Of a DNA stretch of 64,000 nucleotides, positions 25,646-34,624 are shown in pieces (the stretch's first letter is position 1; every line of letters begins with the position of its first letter). The stretch is from positions 248,001-312,000 of the forward strand of contig NZ_FNXY01000006.1 in the NCBI RefSeq assembly GCF_900108855.1, read 5' to 3'. A program made the translations under genes and the position numbers. Origin of the DNA: Dyadobacter koreensis. Lineage in GTDB: Bacteria > Bacteroidota > Bacteroidia > Cytophagales > Spirosomataceae. The notes beneath the pieces are model-generated. The model searched no databases. It was not told the DNA's origin and worked only from the letters and a program-made list of their open reading frames with translations.

Positions 25646-26239
25646 ATGGACACTACTGACCTAATCAAACAAATAGAATTTATCAAAGAAATTGATAAAT
25701 TGAAATATATTCAGCGCCGCACGAGGCTGTTTAATAGTGATCGAAATGAAAATGATGCGGAGCATAGCTGGCACCTTGCGATGATGGCAATTATTTTATC
25801 TCAGCATTCAAATACCCCTATTGATGTATTGAAAGTAGTGAAAATGGTTTTGATACATGATATTGTTGAAATCGACGCGGGAGATACTTTCATTTATGAT
25901 ACTGCTAAAAATCACGTCAATACAGCCGACGAAAGGCTGGCTGCAGAACGGATTTTTGGTTTGCTTCCCAAAGAGCAGGCAGACGACTTGATTGCGATTT
26001 GGGAGGAGTTCGAAGCGGGTGAAACAGATGAGGCAAAATTCGCAAAATCTATGGACCGCTTGGAACCGCTGCTTCAGAACGTTTCAAACAACGGAGGAAC
26101 CTGGAAAGAGTATGATGTTGATTACAAGAAAGTATATGAGAAAAAACAAATCATTAAAAACGGCTCTGTCTCTATCTGGGATTATGCTGAAAAACTAATC
26201 GAAGAAAGTGTGGCCAACGGCATTTTGAAAAAACTTTAA
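25646..26239 (+). CDS. HD-domain phosphohydrolase (YfbR-like nucleotidase family)
   Basis: A 197-residue soluble HD-domain protein. The HD signature is complete: His40 in NENDAEHSWHLAMMA, His71-Asp72 in VLIHDIVEIDAGD, and a later Asp in SMDRLEPLLQNV. The layout matches the YfbR/COG1896 group of 5'-deoxynucleotidases. The likely action is dephosphorylation of (deoxy)nucleoside monophosphates, but the group is broad. It has no signal peptide. It has its own transcript start after the preceding terminator, so it is probably not functionally tied to the sugar genes around it. Confidence in the family is high, in the substrate low. Confidence 0.85.
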   Translation: MDTTDLIKQIEFIKEIDKLKYIQRRTRLFNSDRNENDAEHSWHLAMMAIILSQHSNTPIDVLKVVKMVLIHDIVEIDAGDTFIYDTAKNHVNTADERLAAERIFGLLPKEQADDLIAIWEEFEAGETDEAKFAKSMDRLEPLLQNVSNNGGTWKEYDVDYKKVYEKKQIIKNGSVSIWDYAEKLIEESVANGILKKL

Positions 26240-26252
26240 AAGTAAAAATTGA

Positions 26253-26301
26253 TGTCAATACTCTTATGTTTGGGATAAATTCCTGAACATAGATATTGAC
26301 A
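26253..26301. promoter_or_regulatory. Imperfect inverted repeat just before the alpha-galactosidase-like gene
   Basis: TGTCAATA (26253-26260) pairs with TATTGACA (26294-26301), and TATGTT with AACATA inside. The 49-base dyad ends four bases before the ATG at 26306. There is no T-run on the plus strand, so it is more likely an operator or a leader hairpin than a terminator. Confidence 0.4.
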
Positions 26302-26305
26302 AATT

Positions 26306-28498
26306 ATGCCCACCCGTGTTAAAATAGTTTCATTCTGTTTTTTCTGTTTCTTCAATCCAATATTCGCCCAGCAGCTTCCGATATGGACTGCTGAACTTGG
26401 AAATAAAAAACCCGTAGACTGGCTTGTTCGCCCGGTAACAGACAAAGCGGGGGTTTTTCAAAGTAGTGATGGTCGTAATATCGTTTTATATAACGGGTTA
26501 TTGAAGCGGACTTTTCGGATCACTCCAGACCTGGCTTGTACTGATTTTCAAAATTTAAGCAATAATCAGCAGCTTTTAAGGGCCGTGAAAGCGGAAGCGC
26601 GTTTAACCATAAACGGAAAGTCATTTCCAGTCGGAGGGCTGTATGGACAGAAGGAAAATGCCTATCTGCTTCCTGAATGGATTGATTCTTTTAAAACCTC
26701 CGACAGCGCCTTTCACTACATCAATTATTCTGTTGAAGACATTAAACCCTATCTCAACTGGAAGACCTCCATGTGGACGGGCAACATGAAAAATGCAACA
26801 GGAAAATCAGTCACGTTCAATTTTAGGTCTTCTCTTCCGGCATTAAAAGGGTTCAATGTGGCTGTTCATTATTCAATTTATGACGGAATTCCTTTACTCA
26901 GCAAATGGGTGACCTTGCAAAATAATACCGGCGAAAATGTCATGCTGGATCAGGTTGTGAACGAGATTCTGGCAGTGGTTGAAGAGGAGAGCGCGGTGGA
27001 AGGAAATACGGAACAAATGGCCGTCCCGAACGGAATTTATGTCGAAAATAATTTTGCTTTTAATAATGCGATGCGCTACAAGCTGAGCGATCAGGCGACG
27101 CATTGGAAAAAGGATTCGACCTATACTTCCCAGGTAAATTATCGTTTTCAAACACCTTGCCTGCTGGAAGTGCATCCAAAAATTGATGTTGGAATTAACC
27201 TGAAAGCTGGTGAAAGCTTTGAATCTATCCGGACTTATGAACTTTTGCAGGATGGCTATGACCGTGAACGGAATGGGCTGGCGATCCGTAAAATGTACAG
27301 GACAATTGCGCCGTGGACAACCAGCAATCCGATTTTTATGCACCTTGTCAGCAAGAATGATGCTGAGGTTAAAACAGCGATTAACCAATGTTCTGAAACA
27401 GGATATGAAGCGTTGATTCTGAGTTTTGGAAGTCATTGCAACATGGAGGATACCACTGCTTCTAATTTGAAAAAATGGAAAGAGCTTGCCGACTATGCGC
27501 ATAGTAAAAATATTTTTATTGGCAGTTATTCGCTTTTCAGTTCAAGAAAAATAAGTCCGGAGGATGATGTAATCGACCCGAAAACAGGAAAACCAGGCGG
27601 TGCTTTTTTTGGTAATGCACCCTGCATGGGAAGTAAATGGGGACTGGCTTACCTGGAAAAGCTCAAACTTTTTATGCGGCTCACAGGGTTTAATATTTTT
27701 GAAAACGATGGTCCATATCCAGGTGATGTGTGTGCTTCCACAAACCATCCGGGGCATGAAGGGTTGCATGATTCTCAATGGAAACAAATGGAATTGCAGA
27801 AAAGTCTGTATCGATGGTGTAATGAAAATGGAATATATGTCAACGCGCCGGACTGGTATTTTCTCGATGGGACAAATAAAATAGCACTGGGATACCGCGA
27901 AGTGAATTTTTCCTTGTCACGAGATCAGCAGATGTTATTAAACCGCCAGAATATTTACGATGCGTCCTGGAATGAAACCCCGTCGATGGTCTGGGGATTT
28001 GTACCGCTTACGAAATATCAGGGAGGAGGCCCCGATGCCATTCTTGAACCACTTTCAGAACATCTGGATGCTTACGAACAGCTGATGACGCAATATTACG
28101 GGGCGGGAGTTCAGGCTTGTTACCGCGGACCAAGATTGTATGACACGGAAACAACCAAAAAGACAGTAAAAAATGTAATACAATGGTATAAAAAATACAG
28201 AGATATCCTGAATTCCGATGTGGTCCATTTGCGACGCGCCGATGGCAGAGATTGGGATGGGATCATGCACGCGAATCCTTCATTGAAAGAGAAAGGTTTG
28301 GTAATGATCTATAATCCGCTGAACGAAGATATTATTCGAAATATTAAGCTGCCCGTTTACTACACAGGAAAACATAATTCAATAAAAATCAGAGAAAAAG
28401 AAGGGGTTGAAAAGACATTTTCTGTTGATCGGGACTATTCGGTTTCGATGACAGTCAAACTTGCTGCGAAAGGATACACCTGGCTGGTTTTAGAATGA
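26306..28498 (+). CDS. Secreted alpha-galactosidase-like glycoside hydrolase
   Basis: A 730-residue exported protein with signal peptide (VKIVSFCFFCFFNPIFAQ, cleavage after FAQ). An N-terminal beta-sandwich domain (about 30-310) is followed by a TIM-barrel region of the GH36/melibiase kind and a C-terminal beta domain. Barrel motifs are EALILSFGSHCNMED, KNIFIGSYSLFSS, FNIFENDGPYPGDVC (candidate nucleophile Asp), IYVNAPDWYFLDG and ASWNETPSMVWGF. The WKxDxxR signature of classical GH36 is not present in that form, so this is a divergent subgroup and the linkage cleaved is uncertain. It probably releases sugars from a polysaccharide outside the inner membrane. It sits 66 bases after the HD gene and 153 bases before the GH20 gene. 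Confidence 0.75.
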   Translation: MPTRVKIVSFCFFCFFNPIFAQQLPIWTAELGNKKPVDWLVRPVTDKAGVFQSSDGRNIVLYNGLLKRTFRITPDLACTDFQNLSNNQQLLRAVKAEARLTINGKSFPVGGLYGQKENAYLLPEWIDSFKTSDSAFHYINYSVEDIKPYLNWKTSMWTGNMKNATGKSVTFNFRSSLPALKGFNVAVHYSIYDGIPLLSKWVTLQNNTGENVMLDQVVNEILAVVEEESAVEGNTEQMAVPNGIYVENNFAFNNAMRYKLSDQATHWKKDSTYTSQVNYRFQTPCLLEVHPKIDVGINLKAGESFESIRTYELLQDGYDRERNGLAIRKMYRTIAPWTTSNPIFMHLVSKNDAEVKTAINQCSETGYEALILSFGSHCNMEDTTASNLKKWKELADYAHSKNIFIGSYSLFSSRKISPEDDVIDPKTGKPGGAFFGNAPCMGSKWGLAYLEKLKLFMRLTGFNIFENDGPYPGDVCASTNHPGHEGLHDSQWKQMELQKSLYRWCNENGIYVNAPDWYFLDGTNKIALGYREVNFSLSRDQQMLLNRQNIYDASWNETPSMVWGFVPLTKYQGGGPDAILEPLSEHLDAYEQLMTQYYGAGVQACYRGPRLYDTETTKKTVKNVIQWYKKYRDILNSDVVHLRRADGRDWDGIMHANPSLKEKGLVMIYNPLNEDIIRNIKLPVYYTGKHNSIKIREKEGVEKTFSVDRDYSVSMTVKLAAKGYTWLVLE

Positions 28499-28651
28499 TT
28501 TTTCTGATCTGCAACAGGTTGTCCGAACAGGAAATGGGAAATGTTGTGTCCATGTAATCCTGATTTTTATTCAGATACTTACTATTCAGGCAGATAATTA
28601 TCAGAATAACCTTAAATTCGATTTTGAAACTACTTACCTGAACCCGTTAAA

Positions 28652-29746
28652 ATGAAAAACTTTTTAATATTCCTGATGCTTTGCAGCATCAGGGTCTTCG
28701 GTCATACTCCTGTAGCCGACTCAACCTCTGAAATCCGGGGTTTCTGTATCGCTGCCCCGTCCGTTGCAGAACATCAGCGTTTTCTGACTTTTATTGAAAA
28801 AGAGCTGGTGTCAAGAAAGGTGAATACCCTGATTCTTCGGGTCGACTGGAATTACCAGTTTAAATCTCATCCGGAACTGCGTGATGAAAAAGCCCTTTCG
28901 GGTGATCAGATCAAACAGATTGTAAGACTTTGCAAGGCAAATGGCATTAAGTTAATGCCGCAGATCAATCTTCTGGGACATCAATCCTGGGCGGAAACCG
29001 TTTATAATCTGCTCAAAGTTTACCCTCAGTTTGATGAGACGCCTCATGTGAAAATGCCCGAAAAATATGTCTGGCCAAATGCTGACGGGTTGTACTGTAA
29101 AAGTTACTGCCCATTGCACCCGGAGGTACATAAAGTCGTCTTCGAACTAGTCGATGAGATCATGGAAGCGTTCGAGTCAAAAGAATTTCATGCAGGTATG
29201 GATGAAGTCTTTTATATCGGCGATGAAAAATGTCCGCGTTGTTCTGGAAAAGACAAGGCAGAGCTTTATGCAGGTGAGGTAACCGTTTTGCGGAATCATG
29301 TAGCAGAAAAAGGTGGGAAGTTGTGGATCTGGGGAGATCGGCTGCTGGATGGAAAGACAACTGGGATGGGTATGTGGGAAGCAAGTGAAAACAATACTTT
29401 CCGCGCCGTGGATTTAATTCCGAAAGATGTTGTGATCTGCGACTGGCATTATGAAAGATCGGAGCCGCCTGCCGCATATCTTGCGATGAAGGGATTTCAG
29501 GTAATTACCTGTGTCTGGAACAAACCTGCCGTTGCCTTGAAACAATATGACGATTACAAATCCTACAAAGCAAACGTAAATCCAAAACTAGCCGGCCGGT
29601 ATGAAGGAATGATGCAAACGGTCTGGTCAGGAGCGGGTACTTTTATGAATGCTTTGGACGCGATGAAAACCGACCTGAAGAAGCCGGACGGCCAGGTAGC
29701 GTGCTTTACACAACTTTTTGACAAGATTAACAGCGATACTAAATGA
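28652..29746 (+). CDS. Family 20 glycoside hydrolase-like protein (beta-N-acetylhexosaminidase type)
   Basis: A 364-residue exported protein: signal peptide FLIFLMLCSIRVFGHT, then a GH20-type TIM barrel. The catalytic pair Asp184-Glu185 is in EFHAGMDEVFYIG, matching the D-E of hexosaminidases. LMPQINLLGHQSWAE and KLWIWGDRLLDG are the neighbouring barrel strands. The N-terminal GH20b domain of large hexosaminidases is missing, so this is the short single-barrel form. CPRCSG after the active site may bind a metal or form a disulfide. The stop overlaps the start of the next gene by four bases (ATGA), so it is translationally coupled to a NagX/HGSNAT-like acetyltransferase. This fits turnover of N-acetylated amino sugars. 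Confidence 0.82.
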   Translation: MKNFLIFLMLCSIRVFGHTPVADSTSEIRGFCIAAPSVAEHQRFLTFIEKELVSRKVNTLILRVDWNYQFKSHPELRDEKALSGDQIKQIVRLCKANGIKLMPQINLLGHQSWAETVYNLLKVYPQFDETPHVKMPEKYVWPNADGLYCKSYCPLHPEVHKVVFELVDEIMEAFESKEFHAGMDEVFYIGDEKCPRCSGKDKAELYAGEVTVLRNHVAEKGGKLWIWGDRLLDGKTTGMGMWEASENNTFRAVDLIPKDVVICDWHYERSEPPAAYLAMKGFQVITCVWNKPAVALKQYDDYKSYKANVNPKLAGRYEGMMQTVWSGAGTFMNALDAMKTDLKKPDGQVACFTQLFDKINSDTK

Positions 29747-30939
29747 CTTTCAAAATTTCCCTGAACCGACTTGATTCCATTGATATTTTCAGAGCAGTGA
29801 CGATGTTTCTGATGATTTTTGTAAATGATCTCTGGACACTCGAAGGTGTTCCAAAATGGCTGGAACACAGTGCGGGCCCGGACGATGCCATGGGTTTTTC
29901 CGATATCATTTTTCCTTGTTTTCTTTTTATTGTCGGCCTGTCAATTCCCTTTGCCATTTCAAACCGAAAATCGAAAGGGGATACCGATACGACTATTTTA
30001 ATGCATATCGGAGAGCGGACTTTTGCCTTGCTTCTGATGGGATTTTTTACTGTGAATCTTGAAAACGCGCATAGCGAAATGATGATCAGTAAATATGTAT
30101 GGCAAATATTTATGGTTATTGGCTTCTTCCTGATCTGGAATGTGTATCCGGGAGATTCCGGAAAAAAGTCGTTTTATACGTTGCTCAAATTCATTGGATA
30201 TATGATACTGGCCGGGCTGGCAATTATTTACAAAGGGGGCGAAGGGGATGATATTACCTGGATGAAACCTCACTGGTACGGAATTCTGGGATTGATCGGC
30301 TGGTCTTATCTGCTTTGCGCGACGATTTATCTTTTCATCCTGGACAGGACAGTACTGATTATCATTGCGTGGCTGTTTTTTGTATTATTTAATCTTGCGG
30401 ATTTTGCCGGAGTACTGAAATTTCTTGATGAACTAAAACAGCAGGTTTGGATTGTGGGAAGCGGATCTATGCCCGGTTTTACCATGGGCGGCGTTGCTGC
30501 TTCTGTTATTTACAGAAAGTATTCAAATCGTATAGCTCCGTTAACTTTCATCGCAATTTTGGTTGCGCTGGGCATTCTCTCTCTGATCTACGGTTTCGGA
30601 ACCAGGCCTTTTTGGGGAATTTCAAAGATCAGAGCCACGCCTTCCTGGCTGGGGATATGTTCAGGAATCAGCTTCATTGCCTTTGCATTTTTTTACTGGC
30701 TTACCGACTTAAATGGAAGGAAAAACTGGGCACAAATTCTGAAACCCGCAGGAACTTCAACGCTTACCTGTTATCTGATTCCTTATATATGGTATGCAGT
30801 TATTACAATTGCGGGTATCAGTTTACCAATGATTGTGAGAACCGGGTTGGTTGGAATTATCAAGTCCCTGATTTTTTCGCTTCTCGTCGTGGTACTGACC
30901 GGATTGATTAATAAAATTGGTATCAGACTGAAAATTTAA
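29743..30939 (+). CDS. DUF5009/NagX-like membrane acyltransferase (HGSNAT family)
   Basis: A 398-residue polytopic membrane protein of about 10-11 helices. The N terminus reads RLDSIDIFRAVTMFLMIFVN, the family signature of HGSNAT/NagX proteins (R-x-x-S-x-D-x-x-R-G/A-x-T). Then IFPCFLFIVGLSIPFAISNR and other helices follow; HWYGILGLIGWSYL matches the HGILxxIG motif of the group. Human HGSNAT acetylates terminal glucosamine of heparan sulfate across the membrane; bacterial NagX proteins lie in N-acetylglucosamine gene sets. The ATG overlaps the GH20 stop codon, so the two are co-translated. I infer acetylation or transport of an amino sugar freed by the GH20 protein. Confidence 0.82.
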   Translation: MTFKISLNRLDSIDIFRAVTMFLMIFVNDLWTLEGVPKWLEHSAGPDDAMGFSDIIFPCFLFIVGLSIPFAISNRKSKGDTDTTILMHIGERTFALLLMGFFTVNLENAHSEMMISKYVWQIFMVIGFFLIWNVYPGDSGKKSFYTLLKFIGYMILAGLAIIYKGGEGDDITWMKPHWYGILGLIGWSYLLCATIYLFILDRTVLIIIAWLFFVLFNLADFAGVLKFLDELKQQVWIVGSGSMPGFTMGGVAASVIYRKYSNRIAPLTFIAILVALGILSLIYGFGTRPFWGISKIRATPSWLGICSGISFIAFAFFYWLTDLNGRKNWAQILKPAGTSTLTCYLIPYIWYAVITIAGISLPMIVRTGLVGIIKSLIFSLLVVVLTGLINKIGIRLKI

Positions 30940-31348
30940 ATCGCTTTTTTTGGAAGCGGATGACACGGATCGTCAGAACTTAGGCAAACTATTCTGCCGG
31001 AATTCCGACGTCCACGTCATCTCAGCGAACTACTCGTCATCACACTCAACCTTTATCTAGCAATTTTTTAGATCAGATGCATCTCCTTCAAAGTAGCGGA
31101 GAATGATTTTTACACTAATTACCAATTTGTGTTCATTAATGACCTGCATCATCCTTCATCTCCGGACATGCCTTTGATCTCCGGCTCTGCCACAATGATT
31201 CAGTAAAATTATATCCTGTGAAGTAGGGGGACAATAGACAAATACTCGTTAATAATATACATTTCATCGAAGCCGATCTAATGGTTCGATGGTATATTTC
31301 AGGTTATTTGTCCTTATAAATAAGGGTCTGCTTTAAAAAAATAAAAGG
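30940..31348. other. Intergenic region without recognisable features
   Basis: A 409-base stretch between the acetyltransferase gene and the next isomerase gene. No frame of protein-like character, strong hairpin or exact TAnnTTTG element was found. The promoter of the isomerase gene is presumably in the AT-rich last 100 bases. Confidence 0.35.
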
Positions 31349-32185
31349 ATGAATACGAGACGCGATTTTGTAAAAAAAGGTGTCGCCGGTCTGGTGGCCG
31401 GGACAATGGTTTCTGAGGCTGCGAGTTTTGCCACACCTGTTAAAGAAAAAAAAGAGGATCTTTTTAAACTGGCTATGGCTGGTTTCAGCTTTGTCCATTT
31501 CAACCTTGATCAGTCACTCGCGATGATGAAAAAAACCGATGTGCATTATTTATGCATCAAGGATTTTCATTTGCCATATGCGAGCACTACAGAACAAATC
31601 ACCGCGTTTCATGAAAAATTAAAACAATCCGATGTAACCGGTTATGCTGTCGGGCCAATTTATGCTAAAACCACTCAGGAAATTGACAATGCTTTTGACT
31701 ATGCAAAGCGGATAGGGGTGAAACTAATTGTTGGTATTCCGAACCATGAAGACCTGCCTTATGTTGATAAAAAAGTCAAGGAATATGATATACGTTACGC
31801 TATACACATCCACGGTCCGGGAGATAAATTGTACCCTAATGCAGTGACTGTTTATAATCTGGTAAAAGATCTGGATCCAAGAATTGGTATCTGTTTTGAC
31901 ATGGGTCACAATGCACGTTATGGAAATGACCCGATTGCAGATCTGGAAAAGTACCAGAAAAGAATTTTCGACATACACCTGAAGAATGTGACGGCGGCAA
32001 CAAAGGAGGGTACAACCTGCGAGCTTGGCCGGGGAGTTATTGACATTCCTATGTTTGTGAAAACACTTCGCAAAATCAAATATTCCGGTATGTGCAGCCT
32101 GGAATACGAGAAGGATATGAAAGACCCGTTAGCCGGAATTGCCGAATCTGTCGGATATTACAGGGGCGTCTGTCAGGCAAGCTGA
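31349..32185 (+). CDS. Exported sugar phosphate isomerase/epimerase-like protein
   Basis: A 278-residue TIM-barrel protein with a twin-arginine-like start (MNTRRDFVKKGVAGLVAGTM), so probably exported by Tat. Barrel strands include MAGFSFVHFN, HYLCIKDFHLPY, GYAVGPIYAK, VKLIVGIPNHEDL, YAIHIHGPGD, IGICFDMGHNARYG, IFDIHLKNV and GMCSLEYEKDM. His, Asp and Glu residues lie at the strand ends in the order expected for metal-dependent isomerases. It is a distant paralogue of the protein encoded at 24501-25499, but shorter and without the Ala/Pro insertion. It is monocistronic. The sugar acted on is not known. Confidence 0.8.
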   Translation: MNTRRDFVKKGVAGLVAGTMVSEAASFATPVKEKKEDLFKLAMAGFSFVHFNLDQSLAMMKKTDVHYLCIKDFHLPYASTTEQITAFHEKLKQSDVTGYAVGPIYAKTTQEIDNAFDYAKRIGVKLIVGIPNHEDLPYVDKKVKEYDIRYAIHIHGPGDKLYPNAVTVYNLVKDLDPRIGICFDMGHNARYGNDPIADLEKYQKRIFDIHLKNVTAATKEGTTCELGRGVIDIPMFVKTLRKIKYSGMCSLEYEKDMKDPLAGIAESVGYYRGVCQAS

Positions 32186-32334
32186 TTTACTATTAAGCTA
32201 AATTCGTCTTGCACTTTCTATCACTTATCCTGACGTTTATTTTATTGATCCTTAAACATGTTGAAAAACAGTTTGTTAATATCTAAACTTTGAATTTTAA
32301 GGTAATTTAAATTATCAAAAGTGGCTTAAAACGC

Positions 32335-32342
32335 TACTTTTG
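32335..32342 (+). promoter_or_regulatory. Putative -7 element of the pgi promoter
   Basis: TACTTTTG matches TAnnTTTG exactly and would start transcription near 32349, leaving a leader of about 70 bases before the pgi ATG. No perfectly spaced -33 TTTG was found; the closest is at 32289-32292. Confidence 0.5.
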
Positions 32343-32420
32343 TGCCGGGCTAACAGTAAATTGTTTTACTCTATGCTTTCATACTAAATTGATTTTCTAA
32401 ACATAAAAAACGTTCAACTC

Positions 32421-34070
32421 ATGCTTCAGTCGACACCCTTTGATCAAACAGCAGCATATAAGAAGCTGAAAACCCACCATAAAACAATATCTCAAAAGCA
32501 CTTAAAAGACTTATTTCTTGAAGACCCTGACCGTCATCGTAAGTTTTCGATCCGTTTCGGTGATATCGTTCTGGACTATTCAAAAAACAGAATTACTACC
32601 CGTACAAGATCATATCTGATTCAATTGGCCGAAGAATGTGGTTTGTCCGACGCGATCGAGCAGATGTTCAGTGGAGAAAAAATTAATGCGACGGAAGGAC
32701 GTTCGGTTTTGCATACTGCATTAAGAAACCGTTCTAATACACCGGTTCTTGTGGACGGAAAAGATGTGATGCCTGACGTTAACGAGGTTCTTGCTAAAAT
32801 GAAGGATTTTTCGAACAAGGTTCGTTCGGGTTCCTGGAAAGGATATACTGGGAAGGAGATTACAGATATTGTAAATATCGGCATCGGGGGCAGTGATCTT
32901 GGTCCGGTCATGGTTACAGAGGCGCTTAAATCTTATGGGAAAAAAGGATTAAATGTACATTTTGTTTCCAATGTTGACGGTACGCATATCGCTGAAACTG
33001 TGAAATCGCTGAATCCTGAAACAACTTTGTTCATGATCGCTTCGAAGACTTTTACGACGCAGGAAACGATGACAAACGCGTTGACGGCCCGTGGCTGGTT
33101 TTTGGAGAAGGCCGGCGAGGAAGAGCATGTCAAAAAACATTTTGTAGCAATTTCTACAAACCGTGCCGAAGTTGAAAAATTTGGTATCGATCCGGAAAAT
33201 ATGTTTGGCTTCTGGGACTGGGTTGGGGGTCGTTATTCTCTGTGGTCTGCTATCGGCTTATCAATTGCCTGTTTCATAGGTTTTCAGAATTTTGAACAGC
33301 TTTTGGCTGGTGCGCATGATATGGACAATCATTTCAAAACAACAAAACTGGAAAGAAATATTCCTGTGATTCTTGGACTTTTGGGTGTTTGGTATAATAA
33401 TTTCTTCGATGCACAGACGCATGCAATCTTGCCATATGATCAGTATTTACACCGTTTTGCCGCTTATTTCCAACAAGGAGATATGGAAAGTAATGGTAAG
33501 TATGTTGGAAGAAACGGAGAGGCTGTTAATTATCAGACAGGACCGGTAATCTGGGGCGAGCCTGGAACGAATGGGCAACATGCTTTTTATCAGTTGATTC
33601 ATCAGGGAACGAAAGTTATACCGGCTGATTTTATCGCACCGGCAGTTAGTCATAATCCGATCGGAGAGCACCACAAAATGCTTTTGTCAAATTTCTTTGC
33701 TCAGACAGAGGCGCTTATGAATGGAAAAACGTATGAAGAGGCTAGCGAAGAATTAAAAAAGGCTGGAAAAACTCAGGAAGAAATTGATTTCCTGACACCT
33801 TTCAAAGTTTTCCAGGGAAACAAGCCGACCAATTCATTCCTTGTTAAAAAGATCACTCCAAAAGTTTTGGGAAGTCTTCTGGCAATGTATGAGCATAAGA
33901 TTTTTGTTCAGGGAATTATCTGGAATATTTTCAGTTTCGACCAGTGGGGCGTTGAGTTAGGCAAACAGCTGGCAAACAAGATTTATCCTGAGCTTCAAAA
34001 TGACTGGCCTGTATCAAATCACGACAGCTCTACAAATGGTCTGATCAATCAATACAAGCGCTGGAGATAA
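32421..34070 (+). CDS. pgi: Glucose-6-phosphate isomerase
   Basis: A full-length 549-residue phosphoglucose isomerase interconverting glucose 6-phosphate and fructose 6-phosphate in glycolysis/gluconeogenesis. Diagnostic segments are IVNIGIGGSDLGPVMVTEAL, ASKTFTTQETMTNA (phosphate loop), FGFWDWVGGRYSLWSAIGLS, GDMESNGKYVGRNG (active Glu region), NGQHAFYQLIHQGTKVIP and FDQWGVELGK near the C terminus (catalytic Lys). The length is that of the long E. coli-type enzyme. It has its own promoter and overlaps the convergent VanZ gene by 22 bases at the 3' end. Cytoplasmic. Confidence 0.97.
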   Translation: MLQSTPFDQTAAYKKLKTHHKTISQKHLKDLFLEDPDRHRKFSIRFGDIVLDYSKNRITTRTRSYLIQLAEECGLSDAIEQMFSGEKINATEGRSVLHTALRNRSNTPVLVDGKDVMPDVNEVLAKMKDFSNKVRSGSWKGYTGKEITDIVNIGIGGSDLGPVMVTEALKSYGKKGLNVHFVSNVDGTHIAETVKSLNPETTLFMIASKTFTTQETMTNALTARGWFLEKAGEEEHVKKHFVAISTNRAEVEKFGIDPENMFGFWDWVGGRYSLWSAIGLSIACFIGFQNFEQLLAGAHDMDNHFKTTKLERNIPVILGLLGVWYNNFFDAQTHAILPYDQYLHRFAAYFQQGDMESNGKYVGRNGEAVNYQTGPVIWGEPGTNGQHAFYQLIHQGTKVIPADFIAPAVSHNPIGEHHKMLLSNFFAQTEALMNGKTYEEASEELKKAGKTQEEIDFLTPFKVFQGNKPTNSFLVKKITPKVLGSLLAMYEHKIFVQGIIWNIFSFDQWGVELGKQLANKIYPELQNDWPVSNHDSSTNGLINQYKRWR

Positions 34071-34438
34071 CGGTCAATAATCAGAGTCTTGAAACTGTAT
34101 CCCAGCAAAACTCCAACAGAGTCTGCCACTGCGTCCCACCAGTCAAATGTGCGGTCAAATGGCAGAATCTGTTGGTAAAATTCAATACCAAGTCCATAAG
34201 CCATACCTAAAACGATTATCAGTTTGCGCTTGTTTGGATAAGGAAGAAGCCACAAAACGGCCCAAACCACAAACATTCCGCCGTGAACCAATTTGTCGAA
34301 ATTTGGAAATGGAGGATCGGGGATGTCTTGCCCGGGCCAGGTACATACGGCCAGAATAATTAAAGTCCAAATTATGGCGATCCAAGAATTTTTTGCGAAG
34401 ACATTAAAGAAACTTTGAACTGCGAAAATGATTTTCAT
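34049..34438 (-). CDS. VanZ-like membrane protein
   Basis: A 129-residue membrane protein with four predicted helices: NSWIAIIWTLIILAVCTW, FDKLVHGGMFVVWAVLWLL, LIIVLGMAYGLGIEF and WDAVADSVGVLLGY. The motifs FDKLVH, GIEFYQ and DWWDAVADSVGVLLG are the VanZ-family signature. VanZ itself gives low-level teicoplanin resistance, but most small homologues have unknown envelope roles, and resistance should not be assumed. Its last 22 bases overlap the end of pgi on the other strand, so antisense overlap of the two transcripts is certain unless termination is very early. Confidence 0.88.
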   Translation of the reverse strand: MKIIFAVQSFFNVFAKNSWIAIIWTLIILAVCTWPGQDIPDPPFPNFDKLVHGGMFVVWAVLWLLPYPNKRKLIIVLGMAYGLGIEFYQQILPFDRTFDWWDAVADSVGVLLGYSFKTLIIDRYLQRLY

Positions 34439-34556
34439 GGATCTGCAAAATGATATTTGACGGTAAATTTATATGGACTTCCGATAAAAAACAGGCCTTA
34501 TTAGCATGTTCGAGAATTACTCCATCAAATTATTTAAATAGTATTGTTTAAGTAAG

Positions 34557-34594
34557 CAAAAGCTGTTTTAGGTTAGACCCTAAAACAGCTTTTC
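34557..34594 (-). terminator. Intrinsic terminator of the small lipoprotein gene
   Basis: AAAAGCTGTTTTAGG and CCTAAAACAGCTTTT pair over 15 bases around the short loop TTAGAC. On the minus strand the stem ends in TTTT, 30 bases past the lipoprotein stop at 34625. Confidence 0.8.
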
Positions 34595-34624
34595 ACATTA
34601 CACACTTGCAGAAAGAGGATTTAA

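Noticed and set aside
26894..27502. 202-residue antisense frame in the alpha-galactosidase-like gene
   Set aside because: Same reason: fully antisense to conserved barrel sequence and without recognisable domains.
34049..34438. VanZ homologue as glycopeptide resistance gene
   Set aside because: No vanHAX-like genes are present, and small VanZ proteins are widespread with other, unknown roles.
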